The notes under the pieces were generated by a model. It made no database searches. It was not told where the DNA came from and saw nothing but the letters and a program-made list of their open reading frames with translations. Source: Ophiosphaerella korrae (lineage: Eukaryota > Ascomycota > Dothideomycetes > Pleosporales > Phaeosphaeriaceae). From it: a DNA stretch of 64,000 nt. The DNA is taken from contig JALNQF010000123.1 of NCBI GenBank assembly GCA_028456385.1, forward strand, positions 1 to 64,000, written 5' to 3'. This document shows, one piece after another, positions 35,614-45,698 of the stretch (the stretch's first letter is position 1; each line of letters begins with the position of its first letter). The translations under genes and the position numbers were made by a program.

Positions 35614-35832
35614 GGTCGCGTAGGCAGGGTTGGGTAGACCAGGCGCGTCGTGCTGATGGTGGTTCAGGATGAAAGCAAATGTTCCGCCAAGCACTGTTAG
35701 GCAATACGCTTCCGCATGACTAAGCGAGCTCCTAGGCTCCACTTTTGCCCCTAGCAACAGGTCAATCCAATTCACTCTGCCTTGGGACGACCGCTCTGCA
35801 TCCTCATCTGGAAGCTGGGACCACAAGCCTCC
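35614..35832. promoter_or_regulatory. Divergent promoter between NUP2 and a HET gene
   Basis: Only 219 bp separate the two start codons. NUP2 is constitutive in other fungi, so the HET gene may be read from a shared, always-open promoter. No specific operator is recognised. Confidence 0.5.
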
Positions 35833-38085
35833 ATGTCTCGGAGATGGAAAAAAAGGAAGGAATTCCTCCAACGTTTCTTCAAGTACAGAGGAGACTGCGA
35901 AATTTGCAACAAGATCAATTTTGTCCTCGAGAAATCGTTGGATGACCATGTTGACATAGACATTGGTCTTGTCGACGACATCCTCACCTATGACTGTCCT
36001 CGGCACAAATATCTATTTGATTGGCTATCAGCCGAGCTAAGATTTGACGAGCCTCGAGGCAAGCTGACAGTATGGAGAGATTATTTCTCCTCATCGACTA
36101 CCTTCGCGCACAAATCTCTGGAGAAGAGCGGCTTGTCCCTCTATCACACCACTCCGTCGCTAGATGTTGAAAGAGGCGAGGGTAACCAATCTTTTGGATT
36201 CGGTATGAGGCTCGATTCGCAGTGGATCGATAGCAATAAGCTCCGCCAATGGTACAACGACTGTAACACCAATCACAAGAAGTGCTCTAACCCTCCCTTC
36301 TTGACTCAAATTCCAGCTCCCAACCCACAATACTTTATCGATACCTCTGAGATGTGCTTGGCTCCAGCCCCCGAAGGCGCATCATACGTAGCACTTAGTT
36401 ATGTCTGGGGTAAGGTAGAAATGGTGAAAACAATGAAAGCCAATCTTCCTCAGTTACAAGAACCTGGCGCCTTGCATGGTGCGAATCTAGCTGGCAAAAT
36501 CCCAAAGACAATCCGTCACTCTATCCATCTTCTCTCACTCCTAGGGGAACGATACCTCTGGGTGGATACTCTTTGCATAGTTCAAGATGATGAGGATACT
36601 TTCAAGGACCAATTAAGTCGAATGGCGTCAATATTCGCCCACGCCGTAGTCGTTATAGCAGCTACAGATGGCTCTGACGCTGATTACGGACTTCATGGGT
36701 TGAAAGGTGTTCCAGACGAGGAACAACGACATGTCGAGCAACTCACACTTCCATTCGGCAACAAAACCCTCATCAAGCGCATCAATTTCGACCAGCATGA
36801 TAACTCCAAGTCCAGTGACCGGTCATACTTTCGGCGGGCCTGGACGTTCCAGGAGTATCTTTTCGCAAGAAGAAGAATCTGCTTTAAAAATGGTTGCGTT
36901 TCGTTTCAGTGTTGCGAATCCACACAATTTGAGGACCATGCCCGCTCGGAGCTAGCTGATCGCAGGAGAGACTGGACATTTACGGCTGGATACCCTGCAC
37001 TGAACGTGTATTCTGATATGGCGCAAGACTTCAATGAACGGCAGCTAAGCTACGCACAGGACTGTTTGTCAGCCTTCTCTGGTCTGCTCTCTTGCTACAC
37101 CAAAGCCTTCAAGGGGGGTTTTTTGTGTGGCCTACCAGAGATGTTCTTTGATGCGGCCTTGCTTTGGCAGCCCGGTAGCGAGTTGATACGCCGGGTGCTA
37201 GATGGAGCTGTGCAAAGTTCAACGGCCACCGAAGCCTGCCTCCCTTCATGGTCCTGGGTAGGCTGGTCTGGTCTGGTTGACTTTAGCGACTGGGCAACCG
37301 GGAATGACTGGGTTGCCGCTTGCTCAGGATGGATAGCCACAACGAGGTGCAAAACTTTCCCCACAACCAAATGGTACACAGCAGATGATCCAGAAGCAAT
37401 CGATAGACGGTACATCGATGTTGAATGGTTCACTTGGAGAGATATGTACCAGGATTCAACTAGGCAGCTACCTTCAGGGTGGGAGAAACGACGAAAGAAG
37501 CGTGATGGAAGCTTGACCATCAAAGAATATCCAGATGGCTATGGCAAATACATCTACAAACACACATCTTGCTCAGCTAGATTCTGGTACCCAATACCAC
37601 TATTCGATCCCGTTCCAAAGCCAACACTAAATCCGCATACACGCTATCTCTTCGCTTCTGTCCAAACGGCGCGGCTACATGCGATGGGCGCTGCATTTAC
37701 CACCGAGCCTCGATTCAGGAGGAATACGAAAGAGTGTATCTCGCTATGCAATTCTCAAATGCAATGGGCTGGAATACTGTGCCTGCACAATCGTAAGCAA
37801 TTTGAAGAACATAGCAAAAGCGCCACGGAAGGTCACCCAACGCTGCAATTGATTGTGCTATCTCGGGGATGTATTCCAAATAATATGAATCATGAAGATG
37901 GCGCGTATTACTTAGACGAATACAGATTAAGTCTAAGACCAAAAGAGGGGAAGAATTACGAATACTACAACGTTATGTGGATATCTTGGGAGCAAGGCGT
38001 CGCGCGCCGCGAAGGAATAGGACGTGTACACAAACCCATGTGGGATTCTCTGAAGCCGTCGGTTATTGACATTGTATTAGGGTGA
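35833..38085 (+). CDS. HET-domain protein, long variant
   Basis: Intronless, 750 residues from the ATG at 35833 (MSRRWKKRKEF); the frame is open 17 codons further upstream but has no ATG there. The first 165 residues form the extension often found before HET in this subgroup (DCEICNKI near 21, LRQWYNDCNTNHKKC near 137-151). The HET domain lies at about 185-340 with YVALSYVWGK, RYLWVDTLCIVQDD and RAWTFQEYLFARR. After it, LPSWSWVGWSG near 470 is another block common in these proteins. Expected role: non-self recognition or stress-linked cell death in hyphal fusion. It sits between NUP2 and the quinate cluster and is probably unrelated to quinate use. Unlike the HET gene at 11392, it lies in a compact, gene-dense area and shows no damage. 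Confidence 0.92.
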   Translation: MSRRWKKRKEFLQRFFKYRGDCEICNKINFVLEKSLDDHVDIDIGLVDDILTYDCPRHKYLFDWLSAELRFDEPRGKLTVWRDYFSSSTTFAHKSLEKSGLSLYHTTPSLDVERGEGNQSFGFGMRLDSQWIDSNKLRQWYNDCNTNHKKCSNPPFLTQIPAPNPQYFIDTSEMCLAPAPEGASYVALSYVWGKVEMVKTMKANLPQLQEPGALHGANLAGKIPKTIRHSIHLLSLLGERYLWVDTLCIVQDDEDTFKDQLSRMASIFAHAVVVIAATDGSDADYGLHGLKGVPDEEQRHVEQLTLPFGNKTLIKRINFDQHDNSKSSDRSYFRRAWTFQEYLFARRRICFKNGCVSFQCCESTQFEDHARSELADRRRDWTFTAGYPALNVYSDMAQDFNERQLSYAQDCLSAFSGLLSCYTKAFKGGFLCGLPEMFFDAALLWQPGSELIRRVLDGAVQSSTATEACLPSWSWVGWSGLVDFSDWATGNDWVAACSGWIATTRCKTFPTTKWYTADDPEAIDRRYIDVEWFTWRDMYQDSTRQLPSGWEKRRKKRDGSLTIKEYPDGYGKYIYKHTSCSARFWYPIPLFDPVPKPTLNPHTRYLFASVQTARLHAMGAAFTTEPRFRRNTKECISLCNSQMQWAGILCLHNRKQFEEHSKSATEGHPTLQLIVLSRGCIPNNMNHEDGAYYLDEYRLSLRPKEGKNYEYYNVMWISWEQGVARREGIGRVHKPMWDSLKPSVIDIVLG

Positions 38086-38216
38086 TTGCAGGCCTGATCT
38101 TCTCTTGCCAGCAGCGCCGCCACCACAATTGAGGATATTACCAATCTGTCAGTGGTTTAATCGTGATTCGAAGGATTCGCTAAATATCATTTTATCTTCA
38201 GATCTATCTGATTATA

Positions 38217-40928
38217 TCAAGGCTCCTGTCCCTCCATGGCTTCCATCCGCGTCCGCACCATACTTGGGTTCGATCGTCCTTGTTCATCTGTCCAGCACTG
38301 GAGCACCTCTTCTCGCATGATCCTCCGCGGCGCCCTTTTCCCAGTGAAAAGCTCGAATTGCGCAAAGGCCTGCTCAGGAAGCAGATCGAGCCCATCCACA
38401 CATATCCAGGAAGCTGATGCTTTTTCACGCACTTGGTTCATCAATGCCGTGTTCAGTGTTCGGTAGGTGAGTTCAATCACTACTCCGCCAGTAGGTGACT
38501 GCATCCAAACAGTCGGCAGCGTAAATTGTGGCAAGGAACTGGTTCCAAGAGCGTCAGTTGGTATGCACGATATGATTATTGTAGGTGCACGGAGCTGCTC
38601 TGGCCACGGTTCATCTCGAGACTGAAGAATGTGAAAATTGGGCTGCAAAGCTTGAACAAACGACGGGAATAGCTTTACTGCTGATGGATCCGACGTCACT
38701 TTAATAAAGTGCGCAGCCATCTTTTTCGCGTTCTCTTGTGTACGATTGAAAATGGCAATGTCCTTGACCCCAAGCTGGAGCAGAGCATAAATCGCTGCGC
38801 GTGCCATTCCGCCAGCACCAATGATGAGCCCACATGTGCCTGGCCTGACAGCATTAGCTGGCGAAAGACCTCTTCTTATACATGACCGAATACCAATCCA
38901 GTCCGTATTATCGCCATACAGCGCTCTGACCGGACCGGCCTGGTTGCGCTCTTGGAAAAATTCAACATCATCAGCATCGGGGACGTTGTCATCATTATTA
39001 AGGTGACGCACGGGTATGAGGGTATTGATCGCTCCAATCGCATGCGCATGTCGACTTATCGAGTTGGCTAGAGAAATGGCATCGATCTTGAACGGCTGAC
39101 TGATAGCAGTGCCGCCAAAGTTTGGTTGACGCCGCAGCTCCGCCAAGCTATCCCGTAAGGTAACGGTCTGCAGGCGGTTGAAGTGATGTGGCATGCCAAG
39201 CGTCTTATATGCTGCATTGTGCATAGCAGGTGACAGGCTATAGCCAGCACTAGCTCCAAGTACGTAAAATTGCATAGGGTCGTACGTAAAAGAGGCATAC
39301 AAAATGTGTGTAGCCTCCTGTACAGAGAGCCAGGATGTCTCGGGATTGTGCCGCACCCGCTCTTCAAAATCTGTGGTATTCTTCATGAATGAACCTGGAA
39401 TGACGGGCGTTAGGACTTGGTTGAAGCAAGCAGAACGACGCCCTGCCCGTCCGGTGTTGTAACAGATCAGCGGTATCCGTTTCGGCTTTGAGTATATTGT
39501 GTTCCTGAAGCTTTGTATTGCGGCATTATCATCCATAAATTTCGCAGGTCGAGTAAATCTTACGAGACTACAGCCAAGTTGCATAGCCATGTTGTACTTC
39601 TCAATCCAAAACGGATGGTACCAGTCCCTATCTGAGTGGAGATGTCCGATAATTTTCGTTGATCCTCGAGACAAGATTACAGCTAGAATGACATCTTCGT
39701 CCATGGTTAAATCTATCGTTGCAAACTCTGGCGCCATACGTAAGCCGTGTCGCACATTGCCAAGGTACTGTACCCTGGTATATTCTGGACTCGTAGAAGC
39801 TGGCATGACATGGTATATGATGGGAATAACCGTGCTTCTACGCACTTCGAAAATACTTTTCGTGATGTCCTCCGCTCGATCCAATGTGAGCTGCTCTGGA
39901 TCCACAACCAATTCGAATGCATCGCAACCAAATTCGAGCTCTTCGATGTCGACTGCTTCTGACGTTACATCGGAGAGTAGAACCTGAACTGCGCATGTGT
40001 AACTCCGTTGCTCAGTAGCAAGATACGATAATGGAAAATGGCCGGGCTCTATTGGCGGAGTTGCACTCCGTATTTTGCCATGTGTGTTCTGTTTGGACAG
40101 CACCATGGATAAATACTTGAAGAATGTTCTCTCGGCTCTCTTCAGGGTCAAAAACGCGGGAACTTGAGGCTGATGTGCAGGACCCACTGAGTGGTGAAGA
40201 CCCTTTGTTTCGTCCAGGTTGTAGAATTCGTAGTTTGAGCATTTTCGAAAAATGGGCGTGCTAACAGCAAGGACATGCTGAAGTTTTGAATCCTCAGCAG
40301 TATCGAGGTACTTATGCACACTTTGGGAATCTCGCAAAACGTGTATCACTGGATGCGTCTTTGCAAACTCGTGTAGGAGAACCTGGCACTCGGCCCCAAG
40401 ACGATACCCACCATTACAAACAATAATCGCACTCTTTTCATAAGTTTGGAGGACGTTTCGCAGCACTTCAGCATGCCGTAAGTTACGATTAGACGCGCCG
40501 AACTGTTTTTGATATTGCAGCATGGAGCATCCGGTCTCTTGCTGGAATATATTTTCAATGTCGACAACTCGCCTCTGGCATGCAGCTGCAGCCATAAGAG
40601 AGAGTGTTGATTTGCCTGATCCAGGAATCCCAACAAGTACGATCGAGGCACGTGAATCGAAGATACGGCGACGTTCAGTTGGTGAGGCGGGCGGTGCTGG
40701 GGTCACCGCTCGTGACCGGGGCGAGGAACGGGCACTCGAAGGCGCTGAATCTCCCTCGCGCATTGTCGCAAATGTCCGTTTCGTTCCGATGGTGGCAGCA
40801 GGCATAATTGTCTGGCGTGCTGGAGTCTGTCCATCGCAAGTCGCAGACATCTCGGCGATCCATAGTGAAGTGGCAGACGGTAGGCGCGGCTTAGTCACTG
40901 CTGCCACGGCGGATAAGGGCGAACCCAT
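38217..40928 (-). CDS. qutR: Quinate pathway repressor (AROM C-terminal homologue)
   Basis: One open frame of 903 residues, close to the known QUTR/QA-1S length. It has the order of the last three AROM domains: shikimate-kinase-like with P-loop GIPGSGKST at residues 100-108; 3-dehydroquinase-I-like at about 310-560; and shikimate-dehydrogenase-like at about 575-890 (LGASAGYSLSPAMHNAAYKT, GDNTDWIGI, GLIIGAGGMARAA). In Aspergillus and Neurospora this protein binds the QUTA/QA-1F activator and keeps it inactive until quinate or a pathway metabolite is present. The SDH-like part still has a Lys at the usual catalytic site (SQPFKID), so residual fold features are kept. The start is uncertain: the ATG at 40928 leaves 69 bp to qutA, while internal ATGs at 40850 and 40805 would leave more promoter. 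Confidence 0.92.
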   Translation of the reverse strand: MGSPLSAVAAVTKPRLPSATSLWIAEMSATCDGQTPARQTIMPAATIGTKRTFATMREGDSAPSSARSSPRSRAVTPAPPASPTERRRIFDSRASIVLVGIPGSGKSTLSLMAAAACQRRVVDIENIFQQETGCSMLQYQKQFGASNRNLRHAEVLRNVLQTYEKSAIIVCNGGYRLGAECQVLLHEFAKTHPVIHVLRDSQSVHKYLDTAEDSKLQHVLAVSTPIFRKCSNYEFYNLDETKGLHHSVGPAHQPQVPAFLTLKRAERTFFKYLSMVLSKQNTHGKIRSATPPIEPGHFPLSYLATEQRSYTCAVQVLLSDVTSEAVDIEELEFGCDAFELVVDPEQLTLDRAEDITKSIFEVRRSTVIPIIYHVMPASTSPEYTRVQYLGNVRHGLRMAPEFATIDLTMDEDVILAVILSRGSTKIIGHLHSDRDWYHPFWIEKYNMAMQLGCSLVRFTRPAKFMDDNAAIQSFRNTIYSKPKRIPLICYNTGRAGRRSACFNQVLTPVIPGSFMKNTTDFEERVRHNPETSWLSVQEATHILYASFTYDPMQFYVLGASAGYSLSPAMHNAAYKTLGMPHHFNRLQTVTLRDSLAELRRQPNFGGTAISQPFKIDAISLANSISRHAHAIGAINTLIPVRHLNNDDNVPDADDVEFFQERNQAGPVRALYGDNTDWIGIRSCIRRGLSPANAVRPGTCGLIIGAGGMARAAIYALLQLGVKDIAIFNRTQENAKKMAAHFIKVTSDPSAVKLFPSFVQALQPNFHILQSRDEPWPEQLRAPTIIISCIPTDALGTSSLPQFTLPTVWMQSPTGGVVIELTYRTLNTALMNQVREKASASWICVDGLDLLPEQAFAQFELFTGKRAPRRIMREEVLQCWTDEQGRSNPSMVRTRMEAMEGQEP

Positions 40929-40997
40929 TAGGCAAGGCGTCGTGTCAACCTAGCTCCCCATGTTTTCGTCACCCAAACTCGGGGTACATCAGCAAGC
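40911..40997. promoter_or_regulatory. qutR/qutA divergent control region with QUTA-like site
   Basis: GGATAAGGGCGAACCC at 40911-40926 has one perfect half (GGATAA) and one partial half (4 of 6) of the published QUTA/QA-1F operator GGRTAARYRYTTAYCC. It overlaps the first codons of qutR as annotated from 40928, which suggests the true qutR start may be further in. Autoregulation of the activator and repressor genes is known in Neurospora. Confidence 0.45.
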
Positions 40998-43169
40998 ATG
41001 CCGTCAAAGCGCCGTTCGACGACTGAAGATGCACCAATGAAGCGATTTCGTGTATCACGAGCCTGCGACCAGTGCCGTTCAGAGAGGTCCAAATGTGACG
41101 GAAACCAACCACAGTGTGCTCCTTGCTTTGATGGCAACAAAGCCTGTTCATACACATCAAACCCCAGGAAAAGGGGCTTGCCACCAGGATACATTCGGAC
41201 AATTGAGCTGGCGTTAGCATTGGCTTTCCAACAGAATGCTAATCTCGAAGCCTCCTTAATCACCAAATTGGACCAAGAGAGCACGGTACTGCTCGCGAGA
41301 GATACCAAGGACTCAGATCGACTACACAAGAATTGGAGAAAAACAAAATTTTACAGGGCCCTTAACAAAAAGCTAACTGGAGAGCTGCCTACGGAAGATG
41401 ATCAAGATAGAGCGTCGAGTTCAGGCGAAGACAGCGAAACGGAGGCCCAAGACCCTATACTCCCGTATGAGATCCGCAATCCTGTACCCAACGCATTTGC
41501 ACCAGCACCAGCACCAGCATCCCCAGTGTCTCGCCAAAGTGTAGTTATGCAGCAGGCAACTTTTGCCCCACAGCCCACACTATTGCCTCCTAACTGTTGG
41601 CAACTTTTGGAAATCTATTCTACATACACACAGTGCTGGTTCCCTATCTGCGAGAAGCTCGATGTCCTGAAACTTTCATACTCCTATCCTGGCCACGGAC
41701 TCATATTATCTGCAAAAATGGTGGACTCAGAACACCATGCAGAGATGTGGAGCATCTTTGCACTTGGGTCATGCCAAGTTGAACCCAGCAAGTTGAGCCA
41801 AGAACGTCGAAGTACTACGACCCCAAGACTGCTGTACGACACAGCTCGAAGTCTAATTCCAAACGAACTTGGAAATTTTGGGCTCGGCCATGTCAAAGCT
41901 TGCCTTAATCTAGCTTTATTCAACCTCAAGAATTCGTTTTATAATGCAGCGTGGGTGCTAGTCGGTGCTGCTTCTCGCATCCTCCCTACCATTGACACCT
42001 CAATTCATGCTAGCGGTCGTATTAAACATGTCGTGGCAAGCTGTTATTTACTTGACAGTTTTCTCTCTCTGTTGCTAAATAGACGGCCATATCTCGACAT
42101 GTTTGATTTGCAACGTGTTGGAAAGGTTGAGGAAGATGGTCTTGAAGAATGGCAGCCATGGGATGGCGAGCTTGCAGCAGCAACAGTACACCAGTCACGT
42201 TTGCCAACTCTCGCCTTGAGCAGTTTCAACAATCTCATAGATGTGGTTGATATACTTCTTGCTACAGTTCGATACCCAAGTGCAAGTTCGCCTACACATA
42301 ACGCCATTGCCCGACTAAGAGATTGGAAATCTACCCTTTCCCCTAAATTCGACTACATTCAGGCTAATTCCACATTAACTCCCTTAACACCTCCTGCAAT
42401 GTTGCTGCAGTTGACACATTTTGCCACCGCACTTGTACTTTCCCCATCCGAGGCCTGGTTGAAACGATTCTTAGAATTAATTGAAGCATGCCAGAACATG
42501 CTAGGGTCATGGAAACTACCACCCGTTCTCATATGCCTACTTGAGAGTGCCAAGAGGAGCAGCAAAAGTCTGCCTTTGGACCAGGCGACGCAAGTTCGAA
42601 TCAATAAAATGGTCGCCGAGTTCAACATAGCACCTCCTGTTCGATCCTCAGAGTCGACCCAGAGTAAGCTCAATAACTCGACAAATGATCATGCAAGGGT
42701 ATCTTTTTCGCATTCCGGTCGTGCACGGGCCTTGCTTCAGCCACTTCCTTCTCGATTCAATGCGTCTACATCCATAAGACATCAGCAACCGCCTAACTCC
42801 TCAACGTTACTCGACGAATTACTGCCAGACATGGACTCTAGCCAGAAGGGCCATGTTCCGCAAACCTTCAGTCCACCGACAGTCGAAGTCAACTTTGCTT
42901 CCCCCGCAATTGACAATTATGATCCATCTGTCTCTGGGGAGCTTGACAGCTTTTTTGACGAGCTTGCGTCACTTCATGGGGCTAAGAAATTGCAAAATCA
43001 GTCACAATTCATGGAGAATCTTGGGTTTGCCCCAGAAATCAGTATGGCTGACTTGCTGGCCACACAATCCGGCCAATACATGCCATTAGGTCATTCTACT
43101 TTTGGTACGGAGGTCGAGGGTGGTGAGCCTCTGCAGTTTCCATTGAGTGACTACTACGATGCGGGCTGA
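40998..43169 (+). CDS. qutA: Quinate pathway activator, Zn2Cys6 transcription factor
   Basis: Intronless, 723 residues from ATG 40998. The zinc cluster has Cys at 23, 26, 33, 40, 43 and 50 (RACDQCRSERSKC ... CAPCFDGNKAC), followed by the linker RKRGLPPGYIRTIE that is characteristic of QUTA/QA-1F. The middle region (PPNCWQLLEIYSTYTQCWFPICEKL near 195-220) is the fungal-specific transcription-factor domain. The C-terminus has acidic stretches (ELDSFFDELASL) suited to activation and to contact with the repressor. The length fits QUTA and QA-1F (about 800). It should switch on qutB, C, D, E and G when quinate is present. It is divergent from the repressor gene, so both regulators share one promoter. 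Confidence 0.93.
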   Translation: MPSKRRSTTEDAPMKRFRVSRACDQCRSERSKCDGNQPQCAPCFDGNKACSYTSNPRKRGLPPGYIRTIELALALAFQQNANLEASLITKLDQESTVLLARDTKDSDRLHKNWRKTKFYRALNKKLTGELPTEDDQDRASSSGEDSETEAQDPILPYEIRNPVPNAFAPAPAPASPVSRQSVVMQQATFAPQPTLLPPNCWQLLEIYSTYTQCWFPICEKLDVLKLSYSYPGHGLILSAKMVDSEHHAEMWSIFALGSCQVEPSKLSQERRSTTTPRLLYDTARSLIPNELGNFGLGHVKACLNLALFNLKNSFYNAAWVLVGAASRILPTIDTSIHASGRIKHVVASCYLLDSFLSLLLNRRPYLDMFDLQRVGKVEEDGLEEWQPWDGELAAATVHQSRLPTLALSSFNNLIDVVDILLATVRYPSASSPTHNAIARLRDWKSTLSPKFDYIQANSTLTPLTPPAMLLQLTHFATALVLSPSEAWLKRFLELIEACQNMLGSWKLPPVLICLLESAKRSSKSLPLDQATQVRINKMVAEFNIAPPVRSSESTQSKLNNSTNDHARVSFSHSGRARALLQPLPSRFNASTSIRHQQPPNSSTLLDELLPDMDSSQKGHVPQTFSPPTVEVNFASPAIDNYDPSVSGELDSFFDELASLHGAKKLQNQSQFMENLGFAPEISMADLLATQSGQYMPLGHSTFGTEVEGGEPLQFPLSDYYDAG

Positions 43170-43474
43170 GTAAAGTACTAGACAAGTTCTATACTTGTTA
43201 TATGCCGCTTTAGATAGGTACTTTCACGCCTAGATACTATTATCTATCGCACGTGGATCATGATCCTGATGCATCAAAATCTACGAATCTTTCTTGATAT
43301 TCATGTCTTACATATTCTAGCCAATCGCATTTCAATTCAAGTGCTCCATGCCCCATATCTGCTAATTTGACAGGGCAGAGCAACCATTTCAATAGTGTAA
43401 TACCTTACAATCGATTAAAATACAAGACGAGGCCATGAATTATAAAAGTACCATTTGATGACTTTTATATAGCC
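43170..43474. terminator. Convergent 3' region of qutA and qutC
   Basis: 305 bp between the stop codons of qutA (+) and qutC (-), AT-rich, with AATAAA-like words but no exact polyadenylation signal I would insist on. No gene. Confidence 0.4.
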
Positions 43475-44584
43475 TCATAACCGAGCATGAGTAGCGTCTG
43501 CCAGCGCGCGCTCAACACCGCTGTCCCTTTTCGCTCCTACCTTTTGACTTCTCAATTTGCCACGCGATTTGACATTTTCAAGCTGCAAGTCCAGTAACAT
43601 CTTATCCCATGATATCGCAGCACGCGAAGCCAGTTCTTCCACTACGCTGTGATCCTTTCTCTCCATAACCCGATTATATAACTCCATGCTAACCCAGCCA
43701 TCGAATCCAATTTCTTTCAGAAGGGCATGTGCCACATCTTTGACAGGCATATACGCGCCGCGATCTTTCTCGCCATAAAATAATCGACAATTCCTACTCC
43801 ACGACATTCGAGCTGACTGCTCTACGTTGTAGAACTCGTGCCCAGGGAGAAGGGGTTGATCTAGTCTCTCACCATCCGTAATCTGGATGAAGAAGATCTT
43901 TTCTTTGTGGGGCCCAATCCTCTCTACAAGCTTTCGAATCGACTCCTGCACCTCCTTCTCACCGTCTTTCACACATCCAGTTTCTGACTTTGGATCGGCA
44001 TAAGTCTTCCCAAGGATGTGGAAACTATCCAAGCATATTCCTAGGTTGGGCCGGGAGACGCGCTGTACAATGTCCCAGCACAGTTCCCATGTGTCCACAT
44101 ATGTTCCCCAACACAAGCTCTCATATGCGAACCGAATGATGGGAGATTGTTGCAGACCTAGATCGGCAAGCTCGCGAAGATCGCTTACCATAAGCTCGGT
44201 GTCTGAGGAGATTTTTTCCTGTGAAAGAAATGATGATGGAACTTGAATGAGGTCAGTCCCCAAGATATGTGCAAGCTCCATCCATAATTTAATTTCTTCT
44301 ATCCTCTTGGCATGTTGCATGCGATCCTTAAGGCCTTCATAGTGCATAAATGGTTGCAGGCATATGAGGTCAAGTCCGAGGTCAGCACATAATTTGCGTA
44401 CTGAGGCTGCGGCAGAACGGAGGTCAGCTGGAGATGAGGAGCCGGCGTGGTCTACGAGATCTTCATAGAAGAGCTCGATTCCTTCGAGGCCGTGCTTTGC
44501 AGCCATGGAAAGTTTGTATGAGAGACTATGGCCAGCATAGCACCGGCCAAGTGACATGGAGGAAATTCCTAGGCGACACGGCAT
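43475..44584 (-). CDS. qutC: 3-dehydroshikimate dehydratase
   Basis: Intronless, 369 residues from ATG 44584; QA-4 of Neurospora has about the same length. It is a sugar-phosphate-isomerase-like TIM barrel (PF01261 type). Features include the start LGISSMSLGRCYAGHSLSYK, GLEGIELFYEDL near 32, FAYESLCWGTYVDTWE near 152, LGICLDSFHILG near 180, FFIQITDGER near 232 and WVSMELYNRVM near 300. The Glu/Asp/His residues in these strands make the usual divalent-metal site. It converts 3-dehydroshikimate to protocatechuate, the step that commits quinate carbon to the beta-ketoadipate route. It is transcribed toward qutA. Confidence 0.94.
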   Translation of the reverse strand: MPCRLGISSMSLGRCYAGHSLSYKLSMAAKHGLEGIELFYEDLVDHAGSSSPADLRSAAASVRKLCADLGLDLICLQPFMHYEGLKDRMQHAKRIEEIKLWMELAHILGTDLIQVPSSFLSQEKISSDTELMVSDLRELADLGLQQSPIIRFAYESLCWGTYVDTWELCWDIVQRVSRPNLGICLDSFHILGKTYADPKSETGCVKDGEKEVQESIRKLVERIGPHKEKIFFIQITDGERLDQPLLPGHEFYNVEQSARMSWSRNCRLFYGEKDRGAYMPVKDVAHALLKEIGFDGWVSMELYNRVMERKDHSVVEELASRAAISWDKMLLDLQLENVKSRGKLRSQKVGAKRDSGVERALADATHARL

Positions 44585-45698
44585 TGCAGTGGTGTGGTGT
44601 ATATATACGGCAGTGTCAAGTATAGTAGTTGAAAGATTATGATAAGTTGGAGGTTGGAGGTCAAAGTAGAAATTAAGTGTCGACTTGACTATTGAGGGTG
44701 TCTTTCATTGAAGAAGTACAGACTAAGTCAAGTCTTAGTCAGGTATGTTCAGATCCATTTTACAGGTTATCAAGCTGCGATTTGCCCATAAGCATTAGCA
44801 CGCTTCGATTCACCATCCTTGCTCCAGCGGATAATCGCAATCAAGTCCAACACTCCTTCCCCAGCCGTGCAATCCCGCCTCGAAGCAACTGTATGCAGCC
44901 GGGTAAGATGCAAGTCGGGGCACGGCGTTGACGGAAAAGTACTTTTACGCCGTTTTTCCCGATTTCGGCGCTACTTTTAGACCCTGCACTCCGTACCCTG
45001 GCTCTGAAATGGCTCCAGTTGATGTCAATGCGCACATCGCCCAGCTATTCCAGAGGTTCGTGAAAGATGCGTAATCGAGAATACTAGGAAAGCCATTGGA
45101 CCCTTAGGCTTTGGGAGGCTCAACATAGATTTTCAGGTTTGGTAAAAAATCGTCGTGTCAGTGCCCCCGCAACCAACGGGAGCGGCTGTTGCTATGATCG
45201 TCCCTTTTTATTCCTGCAGATGCGATCCACGAAAGCCATGTCATTGACCCTAGTAGAGCCATTCCGGCGGTTCCTGCAGAGCGGGACACACGTTCGTGAG
45301 TTGACCCACTCCTAACCGTCATATATCTGATGAAAATGTCTCAATCGGTACTCTTACATACAATGATCTCCAACTCAATTAGCAAGAAAACAGATGTGCA
45401 TTTGTAGGGACAATAGAGCTTTACTTTTACAGGAACAAGTGCCGAATATTACGAGGCGATTATGAACAATCTCAGCTCCTAGTTCCTTAGATACTCAGTA
45501 TACTGGTCATACTATTACTTTTCACCCTTCCAGGCTAGTATCTAATATTGAAACCTCACACAAGGCTGCAAAAAAAGCGTAAAGGAAATGAAGAAAGCAA
45601 AATTGATATTCGTATTTATCTCGTCATATTGTGGTATGCAAGCTCAATAACCAACATCAGGCAGTGGTCGACCCTGTAGCTGCCATTATTTGTCTCTA
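44585..45698. promoter_or_regulatory. qutC promoter and qutD downstream region
   Basis: About 1.1 kb without a gene. A GGATAA word at 44829-44834, 245 bp upstream of qutC, matches one half of the QUTA operator; the other half is not conserved. A TATATATA-like box lies close to the qutC start, near 44600. The remaining sequence is unremarkable. Confidence 0.4.

Noticed and set aside
35494..36006. Long minus-strand open frame across the NUP2 start and the HET 5' end
   Set aside because: Only its last part (from the ATG at 35613) matches the Nup2/Nup50 N-terminus. The upstream part is the shadow of the HET coding strand.
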